Source of the DNA: CAIYRG01 sp963747255
Lineage (GTDB): Bacteria; Pseudomonadota; Alphaproteobacteria; Micropepsales; Micropepsaceae
Assembly (NCBI GenBank): GCA_963747255.1
Contig: CAVVEG010000006.1
Span: 62,001 to 126,000 of the forward strand
Direction: 5' to 3'
DNA length: 64,000 bases
Shown: piece after piece, positions 35,028 to 46,150 of the stretch
How positions within the stretch are numbered: the stretch's first letter is position 1
Layout: each line of letters opens with the position of its first letter
Program-made: the position numbers and the translations under genes
The notes under the pieces: generated by a model
Seen by the model: only the letters and a program-made list of their open reading frames with translations
Told to the model about the DNA's origin: nothing
Database searches by the model: none

Positions 35028-35702
35028 CTACTGCGGAGTGGGCGGAGGAAGAACCGACGCGGGGACCGCCTGCCAGGGGCCATTGCAGTCCCGCACATAT
35101 GGGTAATAGCCCATAGGATCCTGGCAGTAGTACCAGAGCGGCTGCGCCGCGGCCGGATTCGCTGCTGGAACGCCTGATGCCGGTGGCGGGTAGGTTTCCA
35201 CAGGAGGAACATATTCCGGGGGCGTATAAATATCCGGTCCATAATAGGGTTCGCCCGCGCCGGGGTAAAAATAGGGATACTCAAAGCCGTCGTAATAGGG
35301 CAGGCCGAGCAGATCCGGTCCTGGCACGAATGCGGGAACGCCAATCACCGCGCCGCCGCCAAAACGCCCTTCCCTTCCAGGGAATTCGCCCCTGTCCCGC
35401 CGAAATCCACCCCTTTCGCCGCGGAATTGGCCGCCGCTTTGACCAAGTCTTCCGATGCCGTCGCGTCCCAAACCCGGACCGGCAAACCCTCTTCCTCCCA
35501 TTCCGGCTCCCGGAAATCCCGGGCGGGCAAAACCCGCGTGCGGACCGCCGGAGAGTGGACCAGCATGCGCCGCCGCAGAGCTGCCGCCGTGCCCCGCCGC
35601 AGAGCCGCCGCCATTCCCCGCAATGCCGGTCGCAGCGTGCGCTGTTCCCAGCAACAGCGCACCTGCGAAGAGCAATGCCAGAGATTGTGCAACCGCCCTC
35701 AT
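35028..35702 (-). CDS. Secreted Gly/Pro/Tyr-rich protein with YYC-GYYPYV-C motif
   Basis: 224 residues. A signal peptide (QSLALLFAGALLLGTAHAAT) precedes a long Gly/Arg-rich, low-complexity stretch, then a Pro/Tyr-rich part (YYDGFEYPYFYPGAGEPYYG) and the C-terminal motif YYCQDPMGYYPYVRDC with W and VP after it. It shares this end with the shorter protein at 25290-25724, so the two are probable paralogues. Exported and likely envelope-associated; no function is known to me. Start at 35702 gives the signal peptide directly. Confidence 0.75.
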   Translation of the reverse strand: MRAVAQSLALLFAGALLLGTAHAATGIAGNGGGSAAGHGGSSAAAHAGPLSGGPHAGFARPGFPGAGMGGRGFAGPGLGRDGIGRLGQSGGQFRGERGGFRRDRGEFPGREGRFGGGAVIGVPAFVPGPDLLGLPYYDGFEYPYFYPGAGEPYYGPDIYTPPEYVPPVETYPPPASGVPAANPAAAQPLWYYCQDPMGYYPYVRDCNGPWQAVPASVLPPPTPQ

Positions 35703-35943
35703 GACGCAGGACTCCGGCGTTTCCGGCGCAGCATACTCCCGAGAACAGCGAAACGGAAAAGCGATACCAATTAAAATACGTTCACGGAGCAACTTCCGCT
35801 TTGCGCATCCACCGATTGGGCGCGTCCACCTGGCCGGGTGCCGCCTGGAGCGCCATTCCTGCCGCGTCTGATGCATTCGGCCGCATACCAGGCGAGCGCA
35901 AAAAGCGTTTTCAGATCCGGATCAGGTGTTTATCCAGAAGGCC

Positions 35944-37752
35944 ATGCCTCCCGTTCTTCACATCCGGAATGCGCATTTGCAGCTCGGCCGAACGCATTTG
36001 CTCGAAGGCGCCGAAATGGCGCTATCGCCCGGCGAACGTCTTTGCCTTGTCGGGCGCAACGGATCGGGAAAATCCACGCTGCTGAAGATCGCCGCGGGAA
36101 TGATGCAGCCGGATTCGGGTGAGCGTTTCGTGCAACCGGGCACAACGATCCGTTATCTGCCGCAGGAACCGGACCTTTCCGAATTCGCGACTACGGGCGA
36201 ATATGTGCTTGCAGGCCTGTCGCCCAGCGAAACGCCGCAACGCGCGATGCAACTGCTCGATCAGTTGGGACTTTCGGGACAGGAAGCCACCAACGAGTTG
36301 TCCGGTGGCGAGGCGCGCCGGGCGGCGCTGGCGCGGATTCTCGCACCAATTCCCGACATCCTGCTGCTGGACGAGCCAACCAATCATCTCGATCTGCCGA
36401 CGATCGAATGGCTGGAGACCGAGTTGGCGGTAACGCGATCGGCATTCGTCCTCATCAGTCATGACCGCAGATTTTTGAGTCGTCTTTCCAGCGCAACGAT
36501 TTGGCTGGACCGTGGACAAACCCGCAGGCTGGAACAGGGATTTGCGGAGTTCGAGTCCTGGCGTGACGACATCCTGGAAAAGGAAGATCTGGATCGCCAC
36601 AAGCTCGATCGCGAGATTGCAAGCGAGCTTCACTGGCTGCGGTATGGGGTGAGCGCCCGGCGCAAGCGCAATCAGGGGCGGCTGGCCGCACTAACAGGAT
36701 TGCGGCAGCAGAAACGCGAACAACGAAGGACGGCGGGCAACATCAAGCTGACGGCCGAGATCGGCGCTGCTTCCGGCACACAGGTGATTGAGGCCGTCCG
36801 CGCCAGCAAGTCCTTCGGCGGAAAATGCGCGGTGCGCGATTTTTCGATGCGTGTGCTGCGGGGAGACCGGATCGGCATTGCAGGTCCGAACGGCGCGGGC
36901 AAATCCACGCTGATCAAATTGCTCACCGGACACATAAAACCGGACAGTGGTGAAATCCGGCATGGTACGAATCTGGCGATCGCCTCTCTGGAACAGGACC
37001 GGACGGGGCTCTCCTCCGGCACGCGGCTGGCAGACGTGCTGACCGGCGGGAAGGGCGACACGGTCACAGTGGCCGGCCGTACGAGACATGTCATCAGCTA
37101 TATGAAGGATTTTCTCTTCACCCCTGAACAGGCGCGCACGCCGGTGGATGTTCTGTCCGGTGGCGAACGTGCACGTTTGCTGCTCGCCCGTGCACTGGCT
37201 GCGCCTTCCAATCTGCTGGTGCTGGATGAACCAACCAATGATCTCGACCTGGAGACCCTCGACGTTCTGCAGGAGATGATCGCGGATTATCCCGGCACGG
37301 TATTGCTGGTCAGCCACGACCGCGATTTTCTCGACCGGACGATCACATCGCTGCTGATGGCCGAAGGCGACGGGCGGTTCACAGAATATGCCGGCGGCTA
37401 CTCGGACATGGTCACCCAGCGCGGTTCGGGCGTGACGGCGAGCGTGGACCGGAAGGAGCGTCGCGAACCGGCAAAGCCGGCGGGCGAGCGCAGGCGTGAG
37501 CGTGACAGGCGGCGGCTCAGTTTCAATGAAGCGCACGCGCTTCGCGCTTTGCCGGACCAGATCCGTGGTGTGGAACAGGAGATCGCCAGAATTCAATCCG
37601 CGCTGACAGATGCGGGATTGTATGCGCGCGATCCGGCCGGTTTCGCAGCCCTGACGGAGAAACTTGCAACCGCGCAGAAATCTCTCAGCGCGATGGAAGA
37701 GCGCTGGATCGAACTGGAGATATTGCGCGAAGAGATCGAGCGGGACGGCTGA
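35944..37752 (+). CDS. ABC-F family ATPase (Uup-like)
   Basis: 602 residues with two ABC domains in one chain and no membrane segments. Walker A: GRNGSGKST and GPNGAGKST. Signatures: LSGGEARRAALAR and LSGGERARLLLAR. Walker B: LLLDEPTNHLD and LVLDEPTNDLD. A charged linker lies between the domains and a coiled-coil tail (from about FNEAHALRALPDQIRGVEQE) ends the chain, as in Uup. ABC-F proteins act on ribosomes (translation or branch-migration-related roles). Uup is the best match because of the C-terminal coil; an antibiotic-resistance type is less likely. Confidence 0.92.
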   Translation: MPPVLHIRNAHLQLGRTHLLEGAEMALSPGERLCLVGRNGSGKSTLLKIAAGMMQPDSGERFVQPGTTIRYLPQEPDLSEFATTGEYVLAGLSPSETPQRAMQLLDQLGLSGQEATNELSGGEARRAALARILAPIPDILLLDEPTNHLDLPTIEWLETELAVTRSAFVLISHDRRFLSRLSSATIWLDRGQTRRLEQGFAEFESWRDDILEKEDLDRHKLDREIASELHWLRYGVSARRKRNQGRLAALTGLRQQKREQRRTAGNIKLTAEIGAASGTQVIEAVRASKSFGGKCAVRDFSMRVLRGDRIGIAGPNGAGKSTLIKLLTGHIKPDSGEIRHGTNLAIASLEQDRTGLSSGTRLADVLTGGKGDTVTVAGRTRHVISYMKDFLFTPEQARTPVDVLSGGERARLLLARALAAPSNLLVLDEPTNDLDLETLDVLQEMIADYPGTVLLVSHDRDFLDRTITSLLMAEGDGRFTEYAGGYSDMVTQRGSGVTASVDRKERREPAKPAGERRRERDRRRLSFNEAHALRALPDQIRGVEQEIARIQSALTDAGLYARDPAGFAALTEKLATAQKSLSAMEERWIELEILREEIERDG

Positions 37753-37791
37753 GCCGACTAACGGACGACAACCGGATCTGAACGTTCCCGT

Positions 37792-38253
37792 TCAGGTTTT
37801 ACCGCGAACCCTGTAATCGCCCGGGACGGTGCGGAATGCGATGTTCATGCGATTGGCGCCGTTGATCGCGATAATGGCGAGCGTCAGGTTGACCAGTTGT
37901 TCTTCACTGAACTGTTCCCGGGCCGATGCATACAGATGATCCGGAACATCGGCGCCATGCAGCGCGGTCAGCGCTTCCGTCCAGGCAAGCGCGGCGCGTT
38001 CGCGCGCGGTGTAGAACGGACATTCGCGCCAGGCACTGAGAAGGTAAAGACGTTGCTCCGTTTCGCCGGCAGAGCGCAGCTCTTTGCTGTGCATATCCAT
38101 ACACCAGGCACATCCGTTCATCTGGGAGGCACGCAATTTCACGAGTTCGAGCAGATTGTGTTCGAGGCCACAATTCCGGACATGGACATGGAGACGGGAC
38201 AGGGCGTTCATCGCCTCCGGTGCGGCGTCACGCGGATTCAGGCGTGCCTGCAT
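37792..38253 (-). CDS. AhpD-like carboxymuconolactone decarboxylase family protein
   Basis: 153 residues with the AhpD-like core: LLELVKLRASQMNGCAWCMDMHSKELR contains the CxxCxxxH redox motif, here CAWCMDMH. Such proteins act as peroxidase-linked alkylhydroperoxidases or remain uncharacterised. The start at 38253 has GGAG 7 nt upstream; a GTG at 38268 is possible. It is the last gene of a minus-strand pair after the frameshifted PEP-mutase-family gene, with 11 bp between them. Confidence 0.88.
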   Translation of the reverse strand: MQARLNPRDAAPEAMNALSRLHVHVRNCGLEHNLLELVKLRASQMNGCAWCMDMHSKELRSAGETEQRLYLLSAWRECPFYTARERAALAWTEALTALHGADVPDHLYASAREQFSEEQLVNLTLAIIAINGANRMNIAFRTVPGDYRVRGKT

Positions 38254-38264
38254 TTCTTCACTCC

Positions 38265-39093
38265 TCACTGGAAAAGCTTTTGCGCATCTGCATGACGAAA
38301 CGTGGCGGTCAGCGCATCGAAACTGCCGGTCGCGCGAAGATCGTTTGCAAGCTTCTGAACCGTGGACATCGCGACAAGTGCAGGTGCGGAAGCAATCGTA
38401 ATCCGGGCAACGCCAAGCCGTTCCAGTGCGGTGGCGTCCGGCATTCCGGGCCGGCCGGTCACGTTCACCGGGGCGGCGACGGCGTTGACGAATTCGGCGA
38501 TTGTCGCCGGATCACGCAGACCGAAGGGATAAACACAATCGGCGCCGGCCGCGATATATGCCCGGCAGCGTTCGACGGCGACGCCGAAGCGGTCTTTATC
38601 TCCCAGATCCCGCGCGTGATAGATGTCACAGCGGGCATTTATGCAAATCGGAACAGCTTCCCTCTCCGCGCCATCGCGGGCGGCGCGCAACCGCTCCGTC
38701 GCGTCCTGCAAGGAGCGGATCGAAATCGCCAGGCAGACCATCTTCAAGATTGATGCCGACAACTCCGGTCTGAACGATATCGCGAACATGTGCCGCCACC
38801 TCGTTGGGCGTTTCGGCATAGCCGGCTTCGATATCGGCCGTGACGGGCACCTGGGCCGAACGGACGATGCGTGCCGTCGCTGCGAGAATTTCGGGCCACG
38901 GGGCAAACTCGCCATCCGGGTATCCGAGCGCCCACGCAACGCCGCCACTTGTCGTCGCGATGGCGGCAAAACCGGCTGCGGCGAAGACGCGCGCGCTCAT
39001 GCCGTCCCATGCGTTGGGAAGGAGAAGGACCGGCTTTTCCCGGTGTCTGGCGCAAAATGCCGCCGCCATTTCAGCCTGTTGTGTTCGGTTCAT
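38265..39093 (-). pseudogene. Isocitrate lyase/PEP mutase family gene with a frameshift
   Basis: The 5' part encodes NRTQQAEMAAAFCARH, LLLPNAWDGMSARVFAAAGF, TADIEAGYAETP and TGVVGINLEDG, the N-terminal half of an ICL/PEPM-family (2-methylisocitrate-lyase-like) enzyme. Continuity then moves to another frame: QDATERLRAARDGAER, ICINARCDIYHA, RCRAYIAAGADCVYPFGL and NVTGRPGMPD give the C-terminal half. The switch lies near 38705-38720 (after GDFDPL); skipping one nucleotide restores the frame. Joined, the protein would be about 275 residues, normal for the family. Either a natural frameshift or a sequencing/assembly error. Confidence 0.8.
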
Positions 39094-39250
39094 TTCAATT
39101 CCGTCCGGGGCCGGGAACATCGCGTCCAATGCTGGCATACACAGTACCGAAGGAAAATCACAGCGTCCGGGAAACAGTTCGTCACATGGTTAGCGAAAAG
39201 CTAACCAAGCTGAGCCCGGGTTTGATTACGACGCTGACGCGTGGCTGCGG

Positions 39251-39838
39251 TCATCTGCGGAGAAGAATCGCCAACGATAAGAACACAGCCGGCAGTACGA
39301 CCACATAGCCAATTACAGCGACAAACTGGAACTTCATATTTCCTGAAACCGGCCCGGAGGCGCCCAAAACACAGAGGCAACCGACAAAAAACATGCCATA
39401 TCGCACCGATGCTTCGAGTCCGCCTCCGCGTAATGCGAAACCCGCAAAGATGAGAGAAATACCGAACAGAACATCCCACGCAAGCAACTCAAGCGCATAC
39501 GGAATCGAAGGCCATGCCAGTCCCGCCGATCCCATTTGGCGCAATGCGGTCAATTCCACGAAATGGACGCTCATCGTTACGCCCGCTGTCAACCCCATGA
39601 AGACGAGCGCAACCAAGCTGTAAATCCTGTAATCCATCAGCGTCCGCAAATGGACGGCTGCCATTGTTGTGACCAACAGAGGAGCAGATAACAGCGTCAG
39701 AACCTCCATGACTGCCAGAACCGGATCAACGATCGGTTTGTTCAAACCAGAGTCAGTCAAACCAATCGCAACGGTCACCATGTAGGCCGTGCCGATGGCG
39801 AAAACTCCCATCGCCGAACAGAAACCAAGCCGTCTCAT
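39251..39838 (-). CDS. Hypothetical multi-pass membrane protein
   Basis: 195 residues from Met at 39838 with about six hydrophobic segments (for example FCSAMGVFAIGTAYMVTVAIG, LTLLSAPLLVTTMAAV, VALVFMGLTAGVTMSV, LLAWDVLFGISLIFAGFAL). No family motif is recognised. Its sequence is less GC-rich-coded than its neighbours. It is transcribed away from the molybdoenzyme gene; 371 bp without a gene separate the two starts. An upstream extension of 56 codons in the same frame looks non-coding. Confidence 0.6.
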   Translation of the reverse strand: MRRLGFCSAMGVFAIGTAYMVTVAIGLTDSGLNKPIVDPVLAVMEVLTLLSAPLLVTTMAAVHLRTLMDYRIYSLVALVFMGLTAGVTMSVHFVELTALRQMGSAGLAWPSIPYALELLAWDVLFGISLIFAGFALRGGGLEASVRYGMFFVGCLCVLGASGPVSGNMKFQFVAVIGYVVVLPAVFLSLAILLRR

Positions 39839-40209
39839 TCTCACTCGATCCCGATTGCAGGTCTGAGGGGAAGCTGGCGATAGCCTATGCGGTAGCGCGA
39901 GCGGAATGGAGCGAATTTTGGACGAACCGACGTCAACCGGGCACCGGCAAATCGGCATCCCAATTCCCCGGTGACACAACTCCGGCTTGCCGAACCGTTG
40001 CTGCACGAACGAAGTCTCATCCGCCTTCTCATCAGCGTATTTCGGCGCCTCAACCTCTTTGGGGGGCGAGCTTCAAACTGGTATCCCGGCAGGAACCCGC
40101 AGACCTGCCTTTCGTTCTAGGAGCATGCCTTCCTGGAAGAGTGCAGCTTCTTTTAGCTGGAAGAAAGTTCCAGGGCGGGCATTGGCTGATCATCCCGCAG
40201 GATTTCCAG
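39839..40209. other. Divergent intergenic region before the molybdoenzyme gene
   Basis: 371 bp between two divergent starts. No gene is convincing here. A CTGGAA-GAAAG-TTCCAG inverted repeat lies close to 40158-40175, about 35 nt before the molybdoenzyme start, and could be an operator or RNA hairpin. Promoters for both flanking genes must lie here but none is clear by eye. Confidence 0.4.
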
Positions 40210-42531
40210 ATGAGCACAGACCCGCAGACACCACGCCCCGCCGAACAGGCCAAGGCAGAACATGAACATTATACCGGTCCCGCCGGTGGCTGGGGCTCGC
40301 TGCAGGAAGTCGGTTCTATTCTTACCCAGGAAGAGGTTCTGCTTCTGGGTAGCGAAATCCTTCTGAAGCAGAACAAACCGGACGGCTATATGTGCGTCAG
40401 CTGCTCCTGGGCGAAGCCGGCGCATCCACGCCCCTTCGAATTTTGCGAGAACGGCGCCAAGGCGACGGCGTGGGAAATCACCAAAAAGAAGACGCCGCCG
40501 GAATTCTTTGCCGGGCATACAGTGAGCGAACTGCTCGCCTGGAGCGATCACGATCTTGAAGACATTGGGCGCCTGACGCATCCGTTGCGCTACAATTCCG
40601 CGAGCGACAAATATGTTCCGGTGAAATGGGAAGAGGCGTTCCGCGAGATCGGCGCCGAATTGCAGAATCTCGATCCCAAATCGGTGGTGCTATACACCTC
40701 AGGACGCGCCTCGCTGGAAGCAACTTACATGTATCAATTGTTCGGCCGCATGTATGGCACGAACAATTTCCCGGATTCCTCCAACATGTGCCACGAATCG
40801 ACATCCGTGGCGCTTCCCGAAGTTCTGGGTGTTTCGGTGGGTACCGTTCTTCTTGAAGATTTCGAGAAGACGGATTGCATTTTCATCTTCGGCCACAACA
40901 CTTCGACCAATGCCCCGCGCATGCTGCATCCGCTGCAGGAAGCGGCAGAACGTGGCGTGCCGATCCTGACCTTCAATCCGTTGCGCGAGCGGGGACTGGA
41001 ACGTTTCGTCAATCCGCAGAGCCCGGTGCAGATGCTGGCCGGCGGAACCCGCATTTCGAGCCAATATTTTCAGGTGAAAGTGGGCGGCGATACGGCTGCC
41101 ATTGCCGGCATTTGCAAAGCCGTCATCGCTGCCGATGACGCGGCCGGGCCGGAAGGCCATCGCGTGCTCGATTGGCGGTTCATCCAGGAGCATACCCATG
41201 GCTTCGAAGAGTTCGCGGAATATTGCCGTCAGCAGGATTGGCACGCCATCGAGAGCGCGTCGGGTCTCACGCAGGGGCAAATGGAGGCAGCGGCCGCCTG
41301 TTACATCAATGCCAATGCCGTCATGGGCAATTACGGCATGGGAATCACGCAACACAAGCATGGCGTCGAAACGGTAAAGATGATTGTGAATCTCCTGCTT
41401 CTGCGGGGGAACATCGGTAAACCGGGCGCAGGCATTTGCCCCATTCGGGGCCATTCCAATGTTCAAGGCCAGCGTACTGTCGGAATTACCGAGAAAACGA
41501 AACTGGCGCCGCTCGACAAACTGAAGGAACTCTACAATTTCGAGCCGCCGCGTTGGGATGGCCGCACCACCGTCGATGCGTTGGCGGGGGTTCTCGACGG
41601 ATCGATCCGTGGCTTCATCAGCCTCGGCGGCAATTTCGCGCGGGCAACTCCCGAACGGGCTCTGGTGGAATTGGCATGGCGGAAATTGCGTCTGTCGGTT
41701 TTGATTGCGACAAAGCTGAACCGTTCCGCGCTGCTTCCCGGCGACGTGACGTATCTTCTGCCCTGCCTTGGGCGCATCGAGAAAGACGTCCAGGCAACGG
41801 GGCCTCAGGCGGTCTCGATGGAAGACTCGACGGCCTGCATTCATGGCTCCCGCGGCGTGCGCGAACCTGTGAGCGAAGCTCTGCTTTCCGAACCGGGGAT
41901 CGTGGCGGAACTTGCCCGGGCAACCCTCGCACCCAATTCCAATGTTCCGTGGGATGAATGGGTGGCGGACTATGGGTTGGTGCGGGATGCGATCGAGCGC
42001 ACTTATCCCGATCAATTTCAGGACTTCAACAAGCGCATGTTCACACCCGGCGGGTTCGCACGGCCTTTGGGGGCACGCGAGCGAAAATGGAAGACGCCAA
42101 ACGGCAAAGCCAATTTCACCGTGCCCAAAACGCTGGAAGAAGATGTGCCTGCGGGAGCTTTCAAGCTCATGACGACCCGTACCGACGGCCAGTTCAACAC
42201 GACGATTTACAATGTCGATGATCGGCTTCGCGGAATTCGTGGCAGTCGCAATGTGATCCTGATGAATTCGACCGACATGGAGCGACTCGGACTTGAAGCG
42301 GACGATTGGATCACGCTGACGACGGCGGCCAATGACGGTATCGAGCGAAAGCTCGAGAACATGCAGGTGGTGCCTTACTCAATTCCCGAAAATTGCGTTG
42401 CCGGTTTTTATCCGGAATGCAACGTCCTCGTGCCGTTATGGCACTATGCTGAGGAGAGCAAGGTGCCGGCGACAAAGTCCATCCCGGTGCACATTCGAAA
42501 AACGGATGCCGGCATGCAGAGGCCACACTAA
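40210..42531 (+). CDS. Molybdopterin oxidoreductase, FdhF/YdeP-like
   Basis: 773 residues of the DMSO-reductase superfamily in its YdeP-like branch. C62 and C65 (MCVSCSW) and C79 (EFCENG) resemble an Fe-S/N-terminal cluster. Cys194 in SNMCHESTSV sits where formate dehydrogenase has Sec/Cys, so it may ligate Mo. The C-terminal cofactor-binding domain is seen in LMTTRTDGQFNTTIYN and FYPECNVLVPLWHYA. In E. coli YdeP is linked to acid resistance with no proven reaction. No formate-lyase or hydrogenase genes are nearby. The start at 40210 has AGGA about 7 nt before it. Confidence 0.92.
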   Translation: MSTDPQTPRPAEQAKAEHEHYTGPAGGWGSLQEVGSILTQEEVLLLGSEILLKQNKPDGYMCVSCSWAKPAHPRPFEFCENGAKATAWEITKKKTPPEFFAGHTVSELLAWSDHDLEDIGRLTHPLRYNSASDKYVPVKWEEAFREIGAELQNLDPKSVVLYTSGRASLEATYMYQLFGRMYGTNNFPDSSNMCHESTSVALPEVLGVSVGTVLLEDFEKTDCIFIFGHNTSTNAPRMLHPLQEAAERGVPILTFNPLRERGLERFVNPQSPVQMLAGGTRISSQYFQVKVGGDTAAIAGICKAVIAADDAAGPEGHRVLDWRFIQEHTHGFEEFAEYCRQQDWHAIESASGLTQGQMEAAAACYINANAVMGNYGMGITQHKHGVETVKMIVNLLLLRGNIGKPGAGICPIRGHSNVQGQRTVGITEKTKLAPLDKLKELYNFEPPRWDGRTTVDALAGVLDGSIRGFISLGGNFARATPERALVELAWRKLRLSVLIATKLNRSALLPGDVTYLLPCLGRIEKDVQATGPQAVSMEDSTACIHGSRGVREPVSEALLSEPGIVAELARATLAPNSNVPWDEWVADYGLVRDAIERTYPDQFQDFNKRMFTPGGFARPLGARERKWKTPNGKANFTVPKTLEEDVPAGAFKLMTTRTDGQFNTTIYNVDDRLRGIRGSRNVILMNSTDMERLGLEADDWITLTTAANDGIERKLENMQVVPYSIPENCVAGFYPECNVLVPLWHYAEESKVPATKSIPVHIRKTDAGMQRPH

Positions 42532-42714
42532 GGCAATTGTCAGGGTGCCCGTTGCGAGTAGCGCGCGCCGTTTTCCTTGCGGGAGGGCGATTTGTGCGGG
42601 TAGATCGTGCGCCCGGAGACGCCCCTGTGAGATTTTTGTATCCGACCGCCAGCAAATTCGCTTCGCGGAGATGGAATCGTCGTTATTCTTGCCGGGCATT
42701 TGCGTGAGTCCCGA

Positions 42715-43341
42715 ATGTACATTCCGCCAAGATTCGCGATAACTGACCGTGCTGTCCTGCACGAATTGGTACGAACGCATTCGTTCGCAGTCATCGCGGG
42801 CGCGATGGACGGCACAGTGCGATTTGCGTATGCGCCGACGCTGTTCTTCCCGGACGCGCAACACGGTCGTGTCCAATTTCATTTGGCGCGCGCCAATCCG
42901 ATGGTGGCGATAGACAGCGGAACGGTTCTGACGTTGAGCTTTCTCGGCCCGCACGCCTACATCTCCCCGAACTGGTACAAAACTTCCGACCAGGTGCCGA
43001 CCTGGAATTATGTTGCAGCGGAAGGCATGGGGTACTCACGGCGACTGAGCACGGACGAACTGAGGCGTCAGCTCGAAGCTCTTGCTGCGCAACATGAAGC
43101 ACAGATATCCGCTCCGGCGCCGTGGACGCCCAGAATGGTGGCTGAAAACCGAATGCTTGCGCTTCTCGACGCCATCACCGGGTTCGAAGTCGAACTTGCC
43201 TCGCTGGAAGGCAAGCTGAAGCTATCTCAAAACCAGACTCGGGCGGATATCGCCGGCGCGATTGCCGGATTGGAAGCGCGCGGGGACCCGGCAAGTGTTG
43301 CGGTCGCTGCTGCGATGAGAAGTTATCTCAACCTCAATTAA
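42715..43341 (+). CDS. PaiB/FMN-binding negative regulator family protein
   Basis: 208 residues starting MYIPPRFAITDRAVLHELVRTHSFAV, the family opening (split-barrel FMN-binding fold). SPNWYKTSDQVPTWNYVAAE is the classical block of PaiB-like proteins, named after a Bacillus regulator of sporulation and protease genes. Many relatives are flavin-binding proteins of unknown effect. It lies 183 bp after the molybdoenzyme gene on the same strand and converges with katG. Confidence 0.9.
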   Translation: MYIPPRFAITDRAVLHELVRTHSFAVIAGAMDGTVRFAYAPTLFFPDAQHGRVQFHLARANPMVAIDSGTVLTLSFLGPHAYISPNWYKTSDQVPTWNYVAAEGMGYSRRLSTDELRRQLEALAAQHEAQISAPAPWTPRMVAENRMLALLDAITGFEVELASLEGKLKLSQNQTRADIAGAIAGLEARGDPASVAVAAAMRSYLNLN

Positions 43342-43402
43342 TATCGGGCCGACTGGCCCGTGATTGGCGCGACAGACGCAGCCGTGTCTCACCCCAAGGC
43401 GT

Positions 43403-45616
<2,214 letters not shown>

Positions 45617-45816
45617 GTTTTCCTCCAATCAAACAAACAGGCTATTCCTTATTTCAGCAGAGATGGCTTGATTTGCATCAAGAAGATGAAGGTTTTTCAA
45701 AGCGGGATTATTTTGGGTGGGCCGCTGTGCAGTGGCAGGTTGATGCCGTGCGAACTGCCATGTCAGGTTTGGCCCTCCCGCTGCGATCGCCACCGGCATG
45801 GCGCCAATCGCTGGCC

Positions 45817-46150
45817 TTAATGTGACGACAACCAATCAAGCACGCCCTGATCGAAGCCATCGGCATGCAGTTGCGCCTTCGACCAATCCACGAAGGAATA
45901 AGTTGATTTGAGGTCGGTGCCCTCCCTGTCGCTACAGCGGAGGTCGACGATTAGGAGTGGATCTCGTTCAAGAACGCCGATCGAGACCTCTTCAAGGGAA
46001 ACCTTCTGGTAATTATCCACGATTTCATAAATCACTTGATGTGCGTATCGATCATGGCGTGGCAGGGAATATCCAATGATCACCATTCGGAAATTGGCAG
46101 CTCCGATGAAATTCAATCCACTCCAAAAATCCGAGAATCGATGCGCATAG
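45817..46150 (-). pseudogene. C-terminal remnant of a SIR2-like protein
   Basis: In one frame the strand reads FSDFWSGLNFIGAANF, then MVIIGYSLPRHDRYAHQVI and YEIVDNYQ, then a unique tail ending VLDWLSSH and stop at 45817. The core 'FWxxL ... A..ivvIGYSLPxxDxYarq.. ...NYQ' is the C-terminal end of SIR2-family proteins of the kind linked to anti-phage NAD+ depletion. Only about the last 110 residues are left; the NAD-binding part and any start codon are gone. It overlaps out of frame with the 3' end of the fused ORF at 46052-47443. Confidence 0.7.
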
